64,000 nt of DNA from Flavobacterium sp. HTF (GCF_003105115.1 NZ_QETH01000007.1:1-64000); one strand, 5' to 3'; positions 1 to 9,191 are shown, counted from the first letter of the stretch. The notes: generated by a model from the sequence alone, not told the origin. A program made the numbers and translations.

Positions 1-71
1 TTAACAGATTAAAAAACAGAAAGCCTAGTTTTTAATTATATACTTTACATCCATTCATGTTAATATAGGAA

Positions 72-153
72 CGGGCACGGATTACAAATCCGCGCTATCG
101 TTATGCATATTTAGCGAACCGTTAGCGCAGATTTGCAATCTGTGCCCGCAAAG
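72..153. repeat. REP-like inverted pair (BIME-like)
   Basis: Two REP-like units face each other. The left unit has the hairpin CGGATT-ACA-AATCCG at 78-92, preceded by GGGCA and followed by CGCTATCGTT. The right unit is inverted, with CAGATT-TGC-AATCTG at 128-142, and reads on the minus strand as CTTTGCGGGCA, hairpin, CGCTAAC. Together they form one long imperfect inverted repeat. A third unit lies at 805-840 on the other side of the transposase gene. This layout, hairpins flanking a RAYT gene, is what is known for REP/RAYT systems. Confidence 0.8.
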
Positions 154-179
154 CTAAGTAAAGACAGTAGTTGAGTATT

Positions 180-734
180 TTAAAATAAGTATAACAAAAC
201 AATATCTAAATCATTTTCTAAGTCGGAATAATTCCTTGCCGAACTAAAATAATAATCTTCAGCCGAATTAACAGTTTTATCTTTTACAGGATTATTATGG
301 ATGTAATCTATTTTTTGCTTAATAAACTTATTGCTATAAATATGTTCTGCATGGTAACCATTTTGCCAAACTTTATAATTCTGATCCTTTTTTAAATGCT
401 CGCATGATTTTTGAAAATATTCAAGCATCCATTCTCTTCTGCTTTCAGGTTCATTTATTATAGTCTGTATTATTTTTTTTGATGTAAATTTTTTAAAATC
501 TCTAATAATATCAGATAATACAAAACCATTCGTCCCTTTGCAAATCAAATGAATATGACTGCTCATAATACAGTAGGCATAAATCTCCAAACCTTTGTTT
601 TCTTGGCAATATTTTAAAGCATTTATTAAAATATTTTTCTGATTTAGTCTTGTAAATATATCTATCCATCCTACAGCAGTTATAGTTATAAAATATGCTT
701 CCTCAGTTGTTGTTGCTTTGTATTTTGTAGACAT
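180..734 (-). CDS. REP-associated tyrosine transposase (RAYT, IS200-like HUH family)
   Basis: A 184-residue Y1-type transposase. The HUH motif is visible as SSHIHLI with His60 and His62, and the candidate nucleophile is Tyr144 in KIDYIHNNPV, the usual 'YI..NPV' block of RAYT proteins. VWQNGYH at about 122-128 is also typical. Enzymes of this family nick and rejoin single-stranded DNA at REP hairpins and are normally single-copy domesticated genes. The gene lies between REP-like hairpins at 72-153 and 805-840, which supports the assignment. The start ATG gives a normal family N-terminus ending in the 'AYFITIT' strand. It appears intact; activity cannot be judged from sequence. Confidence 0.88.
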   Translation of the reverse strand: MSTKYKATTTEEAYFITITAVGWIDIFTRLNQKNILINALKYCQENKGLEIYAYCIMSSHIHLICKGTNGFVLSDIIRDFKKFTSKKIIQTIINEPESRREWMLEYFQKSCEHLKKDQNYKVWQNGYHAEHIYSNKFIKQKIDYIHNNPVKDKTVNSAEDYYFSSARNYSDLENDLDIVLLYLF

Positions 735-804
735 ATCTTTTTTCTTACAAAAATAAAAGATATAGCGGAAAATTTTAATTTTTTATTTATGTTTTGAAGA
801 AATA

Positions 805-840
805 CTTTGCGGGCACAGATTGCAAATCTGCGCTATCGTT
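805..840 (+). repeat. REP-like hairpin unit upstream of the transposase
   Basis: The unit reads CTTTGCGGGCA, then the hairpin CAGATT-GCA-AATCTG at 816-830, then CGCTATCGTT. It matches the units at 72-153 in length, flanks and hairpin geometry. Compared with the unit at 78-92, one stem pair differs on both sides (A-T to G-C), so pairing is kept. Confidence 0.75.
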
Positions 841-919
841 GCGGAAATATATCCTCGTGATCGGGTTATGTTACATCTACTTTTAAATAACTGTTTTTCC
901 AAATCTATTGTAGTAGATG

Positions 920-1549
920 TTAGCGGTCGTCTTTTTTATCAATTTCTACTTCAATGACGATTTCATCTTTAATCGAATAATTAGTTTTGATTTTATTTCT
1001 TGTAATTAATTCTTTATTGTCTTCATCATAAAACATACCTTCAATTCCAATTAAACAAGCTACAAATTGGTCTGCTAAAAAATCACCAATCCTAACTTTT
1101 TCAGCATCCAAGTTATCTTGCGCAAAATATCCGTTAGGACCGCAAGTAAATATGAAATTTCCGCCTTTGGCAAACTTATCCATAAGATTTTTTTGCTCTC
1201 TGAGTCCACTTCTATTCCCTTCTTTTTTAGCCTGAAATAAAATAGATTTTATAGTTTTCCGATTTGTTATGTTATTTTTAATTTCAAAGGTAATAATTGC
1301 ATCAGCTCCAATTTTACTTTCCAAAGCATCTTTTCCCTTTCCTCTGAATTTATTATAAATAATTTCCCATTCATATTTTTTATCTGATTGCTCAAAGTAT
1401 TGTTTCTCAGTTATTAAATTTGCTAAAAAATGTCCTAGAAGTGAGTCTTCATCTTCTTTTGAAAACCTCCAACCTTTTTCACCTTTTATAGAATTCAATT
1501 TTATAGATTCTTTTATTTGCACTTTTAGTATTTCGGGAAGTCTTATCAT
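920..1549 (-). CDS. Putative PD-(D/E)XK nuclease-like protein
   Basis: A 209-residue cytosolic protein with no signal peptide. I do not recognise a named family. Residues 81-108 contain GAD (Asp83), a beta strand, then ILFQAKK (Gln106, Lys108). This resembles the D...(E/Q)xK core of PD-(D/E)XK nucleases, many of which have 'GAD...QAK'. An acidic EDED at 32-35 could supply the upstream acidic residue, and the following REQKNLMDKF segment fits the helix seen in such proteins. The gene is the third in a minus-strand run after a HEPN protein and an unknown protein, and precedes the RAYT gene. The nuclease reading is inference; it could be a catalytically dead relative. Confidence 0.45.
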   Translation of the reverse strand: MIRLPEILKVQIKESIKLNSIKGEKGWRFSKEDEDSLLGHFLANLITEKQYFEQSDKKYEWEIIYNKFRGKGKDALESKIGADAIITFEIKNNITNRKTIKSILFQAKKEGNRSGLREQKNLMDKFAKGGNFIFTCGPNGYFAQDNLDAEKVRIGDFLADQFVACLIGIEGMFYDEDNKELITRNKIKTNYSIKDEIVIEVEIDKKDDR

Positions 1550-1663
1550 ATTTGATTGTTTTCAAGATTAGCACTAATGCCCTGCTACTATAGCAGATTT
1601 GAGATTAAATTTAATTCTATTTTGGGATTTGCCAAATCTCCCAAATACAAAATCATCTTTTCA

Positions 1664-2668
1664 TTAATCCGATTGCCCAAATTCATTATAATAGCTTTTG
1701 TAGTGAGTTATTTTTTTCTCAAAACTTGGAAATTCAAAAAATATATATCCTTTTTCATTTTCATATATTTCGATTGTTTTTTCACCAATCCTTAATTTCA
1801 AATTAATTAATTCATTATCAAAAAAATCATTTTCTTTTTTTATGATATCTTGTATATGAGTAATCCAATTTATAATATCGCTACTTTTCTTAACAACTTT
1901 AATATTATAACCACTGGTGACTTTCCCAAATCCTGGACATAAATATGTTTTCCCATTAATATTCATAAAACCAGATGATATACCACTTTGCCACATTTTC
2001 TCTATATCCGAAGTCGTGAAATTTTGTTCAACTAGTGGCAAATCTGGTGCTAAAAACTTTTTCATTATGTGAGGATAATTTTTCTCCAAAATTTCAAGCC
2101 ACTTTATATCGCTAAATGAATCTTTATGTTTATCAAGTCCAAGAAATACAATATCCTTTTCATTAACATAAGCAAATAATAAAAGGTTGCCTCTTTTTAC
2201 AAATTTAGATTTCTTGTCAGGCTCCAATGATAGATGAAAATGAAAAATATTCCACTCATTACTTAAATGATCAATCTGTTTGGATTGGATAATCCTATGT
2301 GTTTGGAAACAATTTAAATTTCCCCCATCTTGAGCCAATTGAATAATTGTTTGAATTTCTAATTTTTTGTGGTGTAAACAAATTTGCTTATCAAAGTCAG
2401 GAACTACTAAAACATTTCTCTTTTTCGGTTCTAAAATCTTTGAATTTAAATTATAAAAATCAATTAATATTTTATGAATATTCTGATCTAAAGAAATCTT
2501 TAATCCAGAATCATTCAATATCTTGGAAATTTCGTTTTTTAAATCATTGTAAAAGTCAAAGTGTATCATTTTCTTTGTAATTAGATGTAAAAATTCAGAG
2601 ACATTTACGTTGCTTTTCAATTGAACATCTCTGAAATCTAGGCAGACTTCCGTGCTATCGTTGTGCAA
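1664..2668 (-). CDS. Hypothetical protein, possible accessory/defence gene
   Basis: Up to 334 residues, rich in Lys, Asn and Ile, with no signal peptide or membrane segment; I recognise no family. A distinctive C-terminal block contains GKTYLCPGFGKVTSGYN. The longest frame begins with a TTG codon inside REP-like sequence (two GCTATCG copies at 2654-2660 and 2675-2681), so its first residues are probably not native. The first ATG downstream is at 2569 (MIHFDFYND), giving about 301 residues, but residues upstream (VNVSEFLHLITKK) look protein-like, so the true start is unresolved. It sits between a HEPN gene and the PD-(D/E)XK-like gene on the same strand. Confidence 0.55.
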   Translation of the reverse strand: MHNDSTEVCLDFRDVQLKSNVNVSEFLHLITKKMIHFDFYNDLKNEISKILNDSGLKISLDQNIHKILIDFYNLNSKILEPKKRNVLVVPDFDKQICLHHKKLEIQTIIQLAQDGGNLNCFQTHRIIQSKQIDHLSNEWNIFHFHLSLEPDKKSKFVKRGNLLLFAYVNEKDIVFLGLDKHKDSFSDIKWLEILEKNYPHIMKKFLAPDLPLVEQNFTTSDIEKMWQSGISSGFMNINGKTYLCPGFGKVTSGYNIKVVKKSSDIINWITHIQDIIKKENDFFDNELINLKLRIGEKTIEIYENEKGYIFFEFPSFEKKITHYKSYYNEFGQSD

Positions 2669-2683
2669 ATTCGAGCTATCGTA
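2651..2683 (-). repeat. Degenerate REP-like remnant
   Basis: GCTATCGTT (2654-2662) and GCTATCGTA (2675-2683) repeat the 3' tag that follows every REP-like hairpin at the left of the window. No intact hairpin remains next to them. The remnant overlaps the extreme 5' end of the longest reading frame of the adjoining hypothetical gene. Confidence 0.45.
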
Positions 2684-2697
2684 TGAAAAAGATATTA

Positions 2698-3381
2698 TTA
2701 CAATATAAACTCTGGACCAAATTCGGTGAATTCTGCTATTTGTCCTTCATATTTATTTCGTGTACTCCCACCTTTTACTATTTTTTCTTGATGAACTACA
2801 GATCCAACGCTAATATAAATTGAAAAACCTATATCAGGTTTTTCCATAAAATACTTTTTATTCTCTTTCTTTAGTATAAAGTTATTATAATATAGACCTG
2901 AATCTTTGTTTATAACAGCTTTGTTATATACTGTTATGGGTTGTCTGCAACTTTGAGTATTAAAAATAAAATTTTCCAAATAGTCAATTGTATAATCTAA
3001 TTCCCCTATAAATTGATTAATGTAAAAACCCATAAAAATCGGTTTTTCAATTTTATCGTAATATCTGATTTTAAATGCCTTTTCTAATATTGCTACGAAA
3101 ACGGGATCAAATTTTTGAGTTACGTCACTGTTAACTTTAACCAGAAGATTTTTGAGCTGTTCGAATTTGTCAAAATGATAATTATACCATTCTCTTTCCT
3201 GTAGATTAAAAACAATTATAGCTTTCAAATATTTTTCTACGGCTATGCTGGCAAGAGTGAGCCCTTGAACTATATAATGGTTATTAAGTAAAAATCGCGC
3301 TGCAATATAATCTCTGTATCCAAGTTCAGTAAACGAATATCCAGTGGATAATTTTTCCATAAATGTAATTGATTTGTCCAT
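2698..3381 (-). CDS. HEPN domain-containing protein
   Basis: 227 residues. The N-terminal 80 residues match the HEPN pattern: GYRDYIAARFLL at 21-32, then LASIAVEKYLKAI at 43-55, the 'A.EKyLKAl' signature, then YHFDKFEQLKNLL, equivalent to the family's 'tHdL..Ll' helix. An Arg63-x5-His69 spacing is compatible with the R-x4-6-H RNase motif of HEPN toxins, but I cannot tell whether it is in the catalytic place. The C-terminal 90 residues are unrecognised and beta-rich. HEPN proteins are common in toxin-antitoxin, abortive-infection and other conflict systems. It heads a minus-strand run with two further unknown genes. No MNT nucleotidyltransferase partner is seen. Confidence 0.7.
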   Translation of the reverse strand: MDKSITFMEKLSTGYSFTELGYRDYIAARFLLNNHYIVQGLTLASIAVEKYLKAIIVFNLQEREWYNYHFDKFEQLKNLLVKVNSDVTQKFDPVFVAILEKAFKIRYYDKIEKPIFMGFYINQFIGELDYTIDYLENFIFNTQSCRQPITVYNKAVINKDSGLYYNNFILKKENKKYFMEKPDIGFSIYISVGSVVHQEKIVKGGSTRNKYEGQIAEFTEFGPEFIL

Positions 3382-3589
3382 AATGTTGTGTTTTTATAAT
3401 TTATAAAATCATTCATAAAGATTAATAATTCAAAGATATTTAAGCAGTACGCAGTTATTTTGCGCAGTTAAAAATTATTCAATTTATACTCAATTTTATT
3501 TTTTCATATTGAATTCACCTTATAAAAATAAAAAAGAAAACGACAGAAATAAATAACTCCTTAAAAGCCATTTCAATCGAAATCTCGTT

Positions 3590-3597
3590 TACTTTTG
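3590..3597 (+). promoter_or_regulatory. -7 promoter box TACTTTTG, leaderless-type spacing
   Basis: An exact TAnnTTTG box ends only 4 nt before the ATG at 3602. With the usual start site a few bases after this box, the message would begin at or next to the start codon. No clear TTG was seen at -33. Confidence 0.5.
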
Positions 3598-3601
3598 CCG
3601 A

Positions 3602-4297
3602 ATGTTAGAAATTCTTTACCAGGACGAATATATTATCGCCATTAATAAACCAAGCGGGTTGTTGGTTCACAAATCATTTTATGCGCGCGATGCAAAAGTG
3701 TATGCCATTCAGGAATTGCGAAATCAAATTGGGCAACATGTTTATCCTGTTCATCGGTTAGACCGCAAAACATCCGGTGTTTTGTTATTTGCGCTGGATA
3801 CAGCCGTTCTCAAAATTATGAATGATCGTTTTGCCACACGCGAAGTCGAAAAAAAATATTTAGCCATTTTACGTGGCTGGTCACCCGAAGAACTAACGAT
3901 TGATTATGATTTAACGAATGATGATGACGTTACACAAAATGCCATAACGTACTTTCATCGTTTGCAAAATGCCGAAGTGGCGTTAGAATTTAACAATAAA
4001 CCCACTTCCCGATATTGTCTGGTAGAAGCGATTCCCGAAACCGGACGTATGCATCAGTTACGAAAACATTTCAAACATATTTTTCATCCCATTTTAGGAA
4101 GCCGCCCACATGGCTGCAACAAACAAAATAAATTATGGCTGGAAAATTTTGACCTCAAAGGAATGATGCTTCATGCCCATCAGTTAATTTTTAATCATCC
4201 CATAAACAACGAACAGCTAATCCTGAATGCCAAGGTTAATGAAGAGTTTAGCAAAGTAGGCACTATTCTTAATCTGGATCTGAGTAAGTATCAATAG
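3602..4297 (+). CDS. truC: tRNA pseudouridine(65) synthase TruC-like (RluA family)
   Basis: 231 residues, normal length for TruC. Residues 51-58 are HRLDRKTSG with catalytic Asp54, which forms the covalent adduct with uridine in this family. YQDEYIIAINKPSGLLVH at the N-terminus is the conserved motif I. GRMHQLRKHFKHIFHPILG and the later HG..KQN block match TruC rather than RluC/RluD, and no S4 domain is present. TruC converts U65 of some tRNAs to pseudouridine. The gene is monocistronic, faces the convergent WG-repeat gene 26 bases downstream and has a promoter box directly against its start codon. Confidence 0.85.
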   Translation: MLEILYQDEYIIAINKPSGLLVHKSFYARDAKVYAIQELRNQIGQHVYPVHRLDRKTSGVLLFALDTAVLKIMNDRFATREVEKKYLAILRGWSPEELTIDYDLTNDDDVTQNAITYFHRLQNAEVALEFNNKPTSRYCLVEAIPETGRMHQLRKHFKHIFHPILGSRPHGCNKQNKLWLENFDLKGMMLHAHQLIFNHPINNEQLILNAKVNEEFSKVGTILNLDLSKYQ

Positions 4298-4323
4298 AAT
4301 TTCCGTAGCAAATCAGGCCATTT

Positions 4324-7300
4324 TTATCTTGAATATCTTTCTTCTAATATAACATTCTGGGGCGTAATTCGATATTCGATATCTTCCCGATCACAGTCAA
4401 AAGACTTTTTATAGTTGTGATAATATATTCTGTCGGTAAATTTAAATGGCAAAACGATATGGTTACTGAAATCTAAAATACCATACTTGCCATCTTTAAT
4501 GGCGTGAATGTATTGTAAATCACTAATTTCTGTGATCGAATCATATTCGTTCGGGATTATGGTATTTCCTTTTTGGTCGATCATCCCCACTTTATTGTCC
4601 TGATTTTTGGTCAGAATGCAATAAAATTTAGATCGGTAATTTTCCTCATTGCTGTACTCCAGGGTTTTGATTTCCTTAAAACCATCAGACAGTATTTTTC
4701 CTTTATCATCAATGAGATATTCCTTGTTGTCTTTTTGAATGATGAAGCGTTTATCGATTTCTGTTTTTCGAACATTCGGGTATTTGTAATCGAAAATTAA
4801 ATTTCCGTTATTGTCTAAAATGCCTTGTTTGCCGTCTTTAAAAATTTCAAAATAGTCCAGTTTATAATTCTCCCGAAGCGAATCACATTTTACCTGAAAC
4901 AGATATCGGCCTTTATTGTCAAAAACGACTGAATACTCTTTTTTTCTGACTACTATCGGGCTTGTAATGATTTTACTCCCTATTTCAATTTGATCAAAAT
5001 CGGTTTCTAAAATTGGGTTTAACTGGCTGTCCAGCAGTCCGTATTTGTCTTTTTCCTTTACGATTATATTAAATGTTCTGGGCGAAAGGTGTCTTTCATC
5101 ATCGCGGTTTTCTTTAGTTTCATACGAATTCACCAACTCAAATTGATCGTATTTAATGTCGAGCAAAACCCGGCCTTTGGTGTCTAATATTCCTTTTTTG
5201 CCGTTTTTCTCTGCCTCCAGAAAAGCATAATAATTGTTTTCTGTATAACTAATGGTATCACAAACAAACGGGTATAGTATTTTATTTTCAAAAGTGACCA
5301 GACCGTATTTATTATCTCTTTTGGCAATCAATGGATTTTCCCATGTTTTGATTCTGCTGTAGCCGTATTTGCTGTGATCAGCTTGTTCATCAGCGGAGTT
5401 ATAGCTTATGTCGGTTATAATGGTTCCGTTACTGTTTATGAGTTGTATTCTTCTTTCTTTTTCTCCTGAATTTTGATTTGTATAATACAAATTGGTAAAA
5501 ATATTTCGGGTATAATCTCCCTGTATAAAAGCGCTTTTTGTTTTCAATACTGTTTTACCTGTCTTTAAATCAAACATTTGAAGAGCATCATTTGTTTTAA
5601 AAAACAGCAATCCTTTTTGGTTTTGAACGTAATACGATTCATATCCTTTTTCTATTTTTTGAGTAGCCATTTTTCTCCCGTTCAAAGAAATATAATCGAT
5701 GATGTCATAGTCCGAATCTGATTTGTCTGTACAGGCGAAAATGAAACTAATTTCGTCGGCTTTAAATTCACTATCCGGAAACGGCAAACCAATTTCGGAC
5801 TTGCTTATTGGCCTGATATCATCATACTTTTCTGCTTCTACCACAACATTTCCGTCAAAATCAATCAAACCGTTTCGCTCTGATGTCGTGCTTACATAAT
5901 ATTTAAACAACGTTTTGGGTTGTGGTACATAATTTAAAAAGGAAACTTTAGGAAAAGCGACTTTAGATTTTTCTCCCTTTTTATTGATTAACCCCATTTT
6001 ATTATTCTCTTCGTACAAATAATATTCATTATACCGGGCAACGACAGGATCGGTTCGTTTGGTTACATTTTCTGATCTATAGATCTGATATTCAAAAAGC
6101 TGGTCTTTTTTTAACAAATAACGGTCTTCTTCTTTTATATAAATACTTTCCCTGAATTGCTGATCCAAAAATTCAGCTTTCGATAAGTCATAAAAACGAA
6201 TGGCATCCTTTTCCTTAATCCATAACATTCTTTTGGAATACCCCAAAAAGCAACGCGACAGTACTTCCTGATCAAAAACATCTGTGGCTTTTCCGTTGGT
6301 AATCCTAATTAATGAAGCCACTGAAAACTCAGCATCTTTGAATCTGGACAAAACAAAAAAATCATTGGAAGACAACCTCAAATCGGTCAAACCATACGGC
6401 TGAATTGCAAATGGATAAACTATTTTGTTTTCCTTGTCGATAATGCCGTATAACTCCTGATCATTCATAGCCAAAAACAGATCGTCATTAATTGCCTGTA
6501 TGACATTGTATACGGGAGGAATTATCTCTTTTCTGGCTGCAATATCAAATACGCCGGTTTTGAGCCCTTCATACACTTTGTACAAATTATTTCTCAAAAG
6601 GTTTACGCCTCCATAAACAAACGGAATAATTTCCTTTCCGTCCTGATCTAGTAAACCTCCGCATTTATCGTTAGTTTGTATCAGGAATTTATCACCTTCC
6701 AGATAAACAGCTTTATAAACCGGGGGAATAATTTCTTTATTTCTTAAATCTGCAATGCCATACAGATTGCCTTTTTTAATCATTTTTCTTTTGATCTTCC
6801 TGTCATCATCACCGTCATAATCTAAGTCTGAGTATTCTATAAAATTCGGATCTTTTCTTTTTCGGTTTAACTCACGTTCGGCTTTGCGTTCCGGGTCATC
6901 TTCTTCTTTTTCAGGTTTTGTAATATCATACTTCTTCTTCGTATAATTATACTGATAGGTATACCAGTTACCATTACTAAACACTTTGACGTTATTACCA
7001 TCTCCTTCGGCATAATCGAATTTTGGTTTTGTTACTTTATTGTCCCGTCCCAAAAAACCCCATTTTTTTCCTTTTCTAAAAATTAAAACCCGTGAAGAAA
7101 GATCAACTTCATCATATTCAGGTTCTAATCGTTTATCGCCGTAAATGTTTTTTACGCCGTACTTTCCATTTTTGGAGAATACAAAAAACGCCAGATTATT
7201 TTTTAACCCTTCAATACTATATCCCAAAGCCTTTGTGACAGGTTCATCGTAAATAAGGTTTTTCCATACATTATCATTAAGACAATTCAATAAAGGTGAA

Positions 7301-8280
7301 ATCGAATCGTAAACCGCCGGAAACAAATATTTTTTTTGTTTGAGGTTATAAATTCCTGTTTTGTTATTTTTCTTTACAAAAAGGTATTTTTCGTATGCTG
7401 ATTCTTCTGTAATTCCGTTTTTTAGATTCAGAATATAAGAAGCCTGTTGCTGATCTTCAGAATCAATATCAATTACCGTTTCAAAATCAGGATTTGGCTG
7501 AAGTGTATTGGTTTTTGTATTGTAAAAAAAGCTCTGATTGTCTTTTCGAACCAAAACAAAATCAAAATCTCCGCTGTAATCAAACGGAACAGGTTTAATC
7601 TCAGAACAATTGTCTAAAATAATTTTATTCTGCTCTGCATTATATAACTGAAACTGGTTTTTATTGTTTTTTATGATAACTAAAGGCTTAAAGTAATCAT
7701 ACCTGATTTCAGCATTATCAAGCAATAATTTACCATTGAGATCATAAATAGCGTATTTCTGTTCATCCGACAACGGACTGATTTTGAATTGCTTCGTATT
7801 AATGAGCCTGCTGGAGGCCCAAAATCGCATGGTATGATTTCCCAACGGAATAATAAACTGGCCTTCGGCATTGTATAGCCCTGTTTTATTTCCTTTGTAA
7901 ACCAGGAAGCCATTCTCATAACCATCCATAGGGTAAATCTGATCATAAACCGGAGGAATTACAAATTGCTTTGCAGTAGCATCATAAACTCCGTAATGTT
8001 CCAATAAGCCTGTTTTAATACTAACGATTCCCAGTTTTTGGTTATAGTTTTGGCCGGGTACAAACTTCAGGTTCTGAATGTCCGAAATATGTTCTTTCCA
8101 TATATTGACATTCGTATTTTCAAGTGTTTCTTTGTCTTGTATTTTTTCAAAACCTGCCAGCGATTCGTTAAATTTTCCTTGATTAAAAAATTGCATGGCT
8201 TGTTCTCTTAAAGCTTCGCTGTTTTGAGAAAAACCAATTAAAGGGATTAAGACAAGTATGAATAGTAATGTTTTTTTCAT
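4324..8280 (-). CDS. Giant WG-repeat exported protein
   Basis: About 1318 residues from the ATG at 8280. This start is preferred because it yields a clean signal peptide, MKKTLLFILVLIPLIGFSQ; the longer frame to 8346 puts 22 charged residues in front. After a short TPR-like helix pair (ALREQAMQFFNQGKFNESLAGFEKI) the protein is almost entirely WG-type repeats: units of 50-60 residues such as KYGILD, KTGLYN, KWGFLG, GLIDFDG followed by 'iiPpvYd.i'. A charged KEEDDPERKAERE spacer divides it at about residue 480. WG proteins are proposed beta-propeller-like scaffolds; no enzymatic residues are evident. The size is far above the usual 300-700 residues for WG proteins. Ligand unknown. Confidence 0.85.
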   Translation of the reverse strand: MKKTLLFILVLIPLIGFSQNSEALREQAMQFFNQGKFNESLAGFEKIQDKETLENTNVNIWKEHISDIQNLKFVPGQNYNQKLGIVSIKTGLLEHYGVYDATAKQFVIPPVYDQIYPMDGYENGFLVYKGNKTGLYNAEGQFIIPLGNHTMRFWASSRLINTKQFKISPLSDEQKYAIYDLNGKLLLDNAEIRYDYFKPLVIIKNNKNQFQLYNAEQNKIILDNCSEIKPVPFDYSGDFDFVLVRKDNQSFFYNTKTNTLQPNPDFETVIDIDSEDQQQASYILNLKNGITEESAYEKYLFVKKNNKTGIYNLKQKKYLFPAVYDSISPLLNCLNDNVWKNLIYDEPVTKALGYSIEGLKNNLAFFVFSKNGKYGVKNIYGDKRLEPEYDEVDLSSRVLIFRKGKKWGFLGRDNKVTKPKFDYAEGDGNNVKVFSNGNWYTYQYNYTKKKYDITKPEKEEDDPERKAERELNRKRKDPNFIEYSDLDYDGDDDRKIKRKMIKKGNLYGIADLRNKEIIPPVYKAVYLEGDKFLIQTNDKCGGLLDQDGKEIIPFVYGGVNLLRNNLYKVYEGLKTGVFDIAARKEIIPPVYNVIQAINDDLFLAMNDQELYGIIDKENKIVYPFAIQPYGLTDLRLSSNDFFVLSRFKDAEFSVASLIRITNGKATDVFDQEVLSRCFLGYSKRMLWIKEKDAIRFYDLSKAEFLDQQFRESIYIKEEDRYLLKKDQLFEYQIYRSENVTKRTDPVVARYNEYYLYEENNKMGLINKKGEKSKVAFPKVSFLNYVPQPKTLFKYYVSTTSERNGLIDFDGNVVVEAEKYDDIRPISKSEIGLPFPDSEFKADEISFIFACTDKSDSDYDIIDYISLNGRKMATQKIEKGYESYYVQNQKGLLFFKTNDALQMFDLKTGKTVLKTKSAFIQGDYTRNIFTNLYYTNQNSGEKERRIQLINSNGTIITDISYNSADEQADHSKYGYSRIKTWENPLIAKRDNKYGLVTFENKILYPFVCDTISYTENNYYAFLEAEKNGKKGILDTKGRVLLDIKYDQFELVNSYETKENRDDERHLSPRTFNIIVKEKDKYGLLDSQLNPILETDFDQIEIGSKIITSPIVVRKKEYSVVFDNKGRYLFQVKCDSLRENYKLDYFEIFKDGKQGILDNNGNLIFDYKYPNVRKTEIDKRFIIQKDNKEYLIDDKGKILSDGFKEIKTLEYSNEENYRSKFYCILTKNQDNKVGMIDQKGNTIIPNEYDSITEISDLQYIHAIKDGKYGILDFSNHIVLPFKFTDRIYYHNYKKSFDCDREDIEYRITPQNVILEERYSR

Positions 8281-8346
8281 GGAATGCTGATAAAATGGTA
8301 TCGGTTTTTTGAAATCCTTATTTAGTTTTTTGTTGTTCAATTTCAT

Positions 8347-9191
8347 CCATGAATGCGATCTGTTTTTATTACTGAATCTAATAAGATATGCTGTACAAAC
8401 ATCTTTTATGTTTTCAACTTTTTACAGAAGTAAAAAAACGAAATTTATTCCATTACAGGATTAATAAACAAAAATCTTTAAACTAAATGTCCTTCTTATA
8501 AACATAGATGCATCAAAATGGAAAAAGGTTGGGAGACGTAACAAAAAAATCAACTTATAATAGATTATCATTTCCTGACTTCTTTTATCATAGTACATTT
8601 TTTGTCTCTGCAACCCAGCAACAATAGGTGTTTGCAGTTAAAAAGCAGAATTATTTAGCGATAAGAATTTGCATAATGTAAGAACTTCTTTTCAAATACT
8701 ATACTTTCAATCGCTTTTTTTTATAAGAAAATATATCCTATTTTTGAAGCTGCCCAAACAATCTAACCTTTTAACCTATAGTAAAATTATGCGACCACTA
8801 GTATTTACCGGCTTATTGTTTTTGTAAAACAAACTTAAGAGCTTAGTTAGTCTGAATCTCAAATTTCTTACCGTACTCCTATTCCATTTATCATAGGTCT
8901 TACAGGATAAATAATGTATTGCGGAATAGCGGATTAACGAACAGTAAATTAATTGCCTTTGGCTACGGTTATGAAGTGAATATGAAAGCCGAAACCAGTG
9001 CTAAAAAACACAAACGCTTTTTTATATATTTTAAATTTTAACAAAAAAAAATAAAAAATCGCGCGAATGCTTATAAACAAAGGAAATGTTAATATTGTCT
9101 AAAAATATTTACAAAAAATTAACATAAAAACGTAATTAATACATTTATAATAGTTACTTTTACGAAATAACTTATTAAATTTATTAAAATT
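8347..9191. other. 845-bp intergenic stretch, possible OmpA-type gene remnant
   Basis: No intact gene. On the plus strand, 8856-9041 is open without a start codon and translates with a segment (RINNVLRNSGLTNSKLIAFG, then YGYE and KKHKRF) that recalls the C-terminal OmpA-like peptidoglycan-binding pattern ('L...GI...rl...GyGe...KNRRv'). The match is by eye only. The rest is AT-rich with no further structure seen. Confidence 0.3.

Noticed and set aside
8511..8630. 39-codon frame beginning MHQNGKRLGD in the 8.3-9.2 kb gap
   Set aside because: No promoter, no similarity and ordinary random composition.
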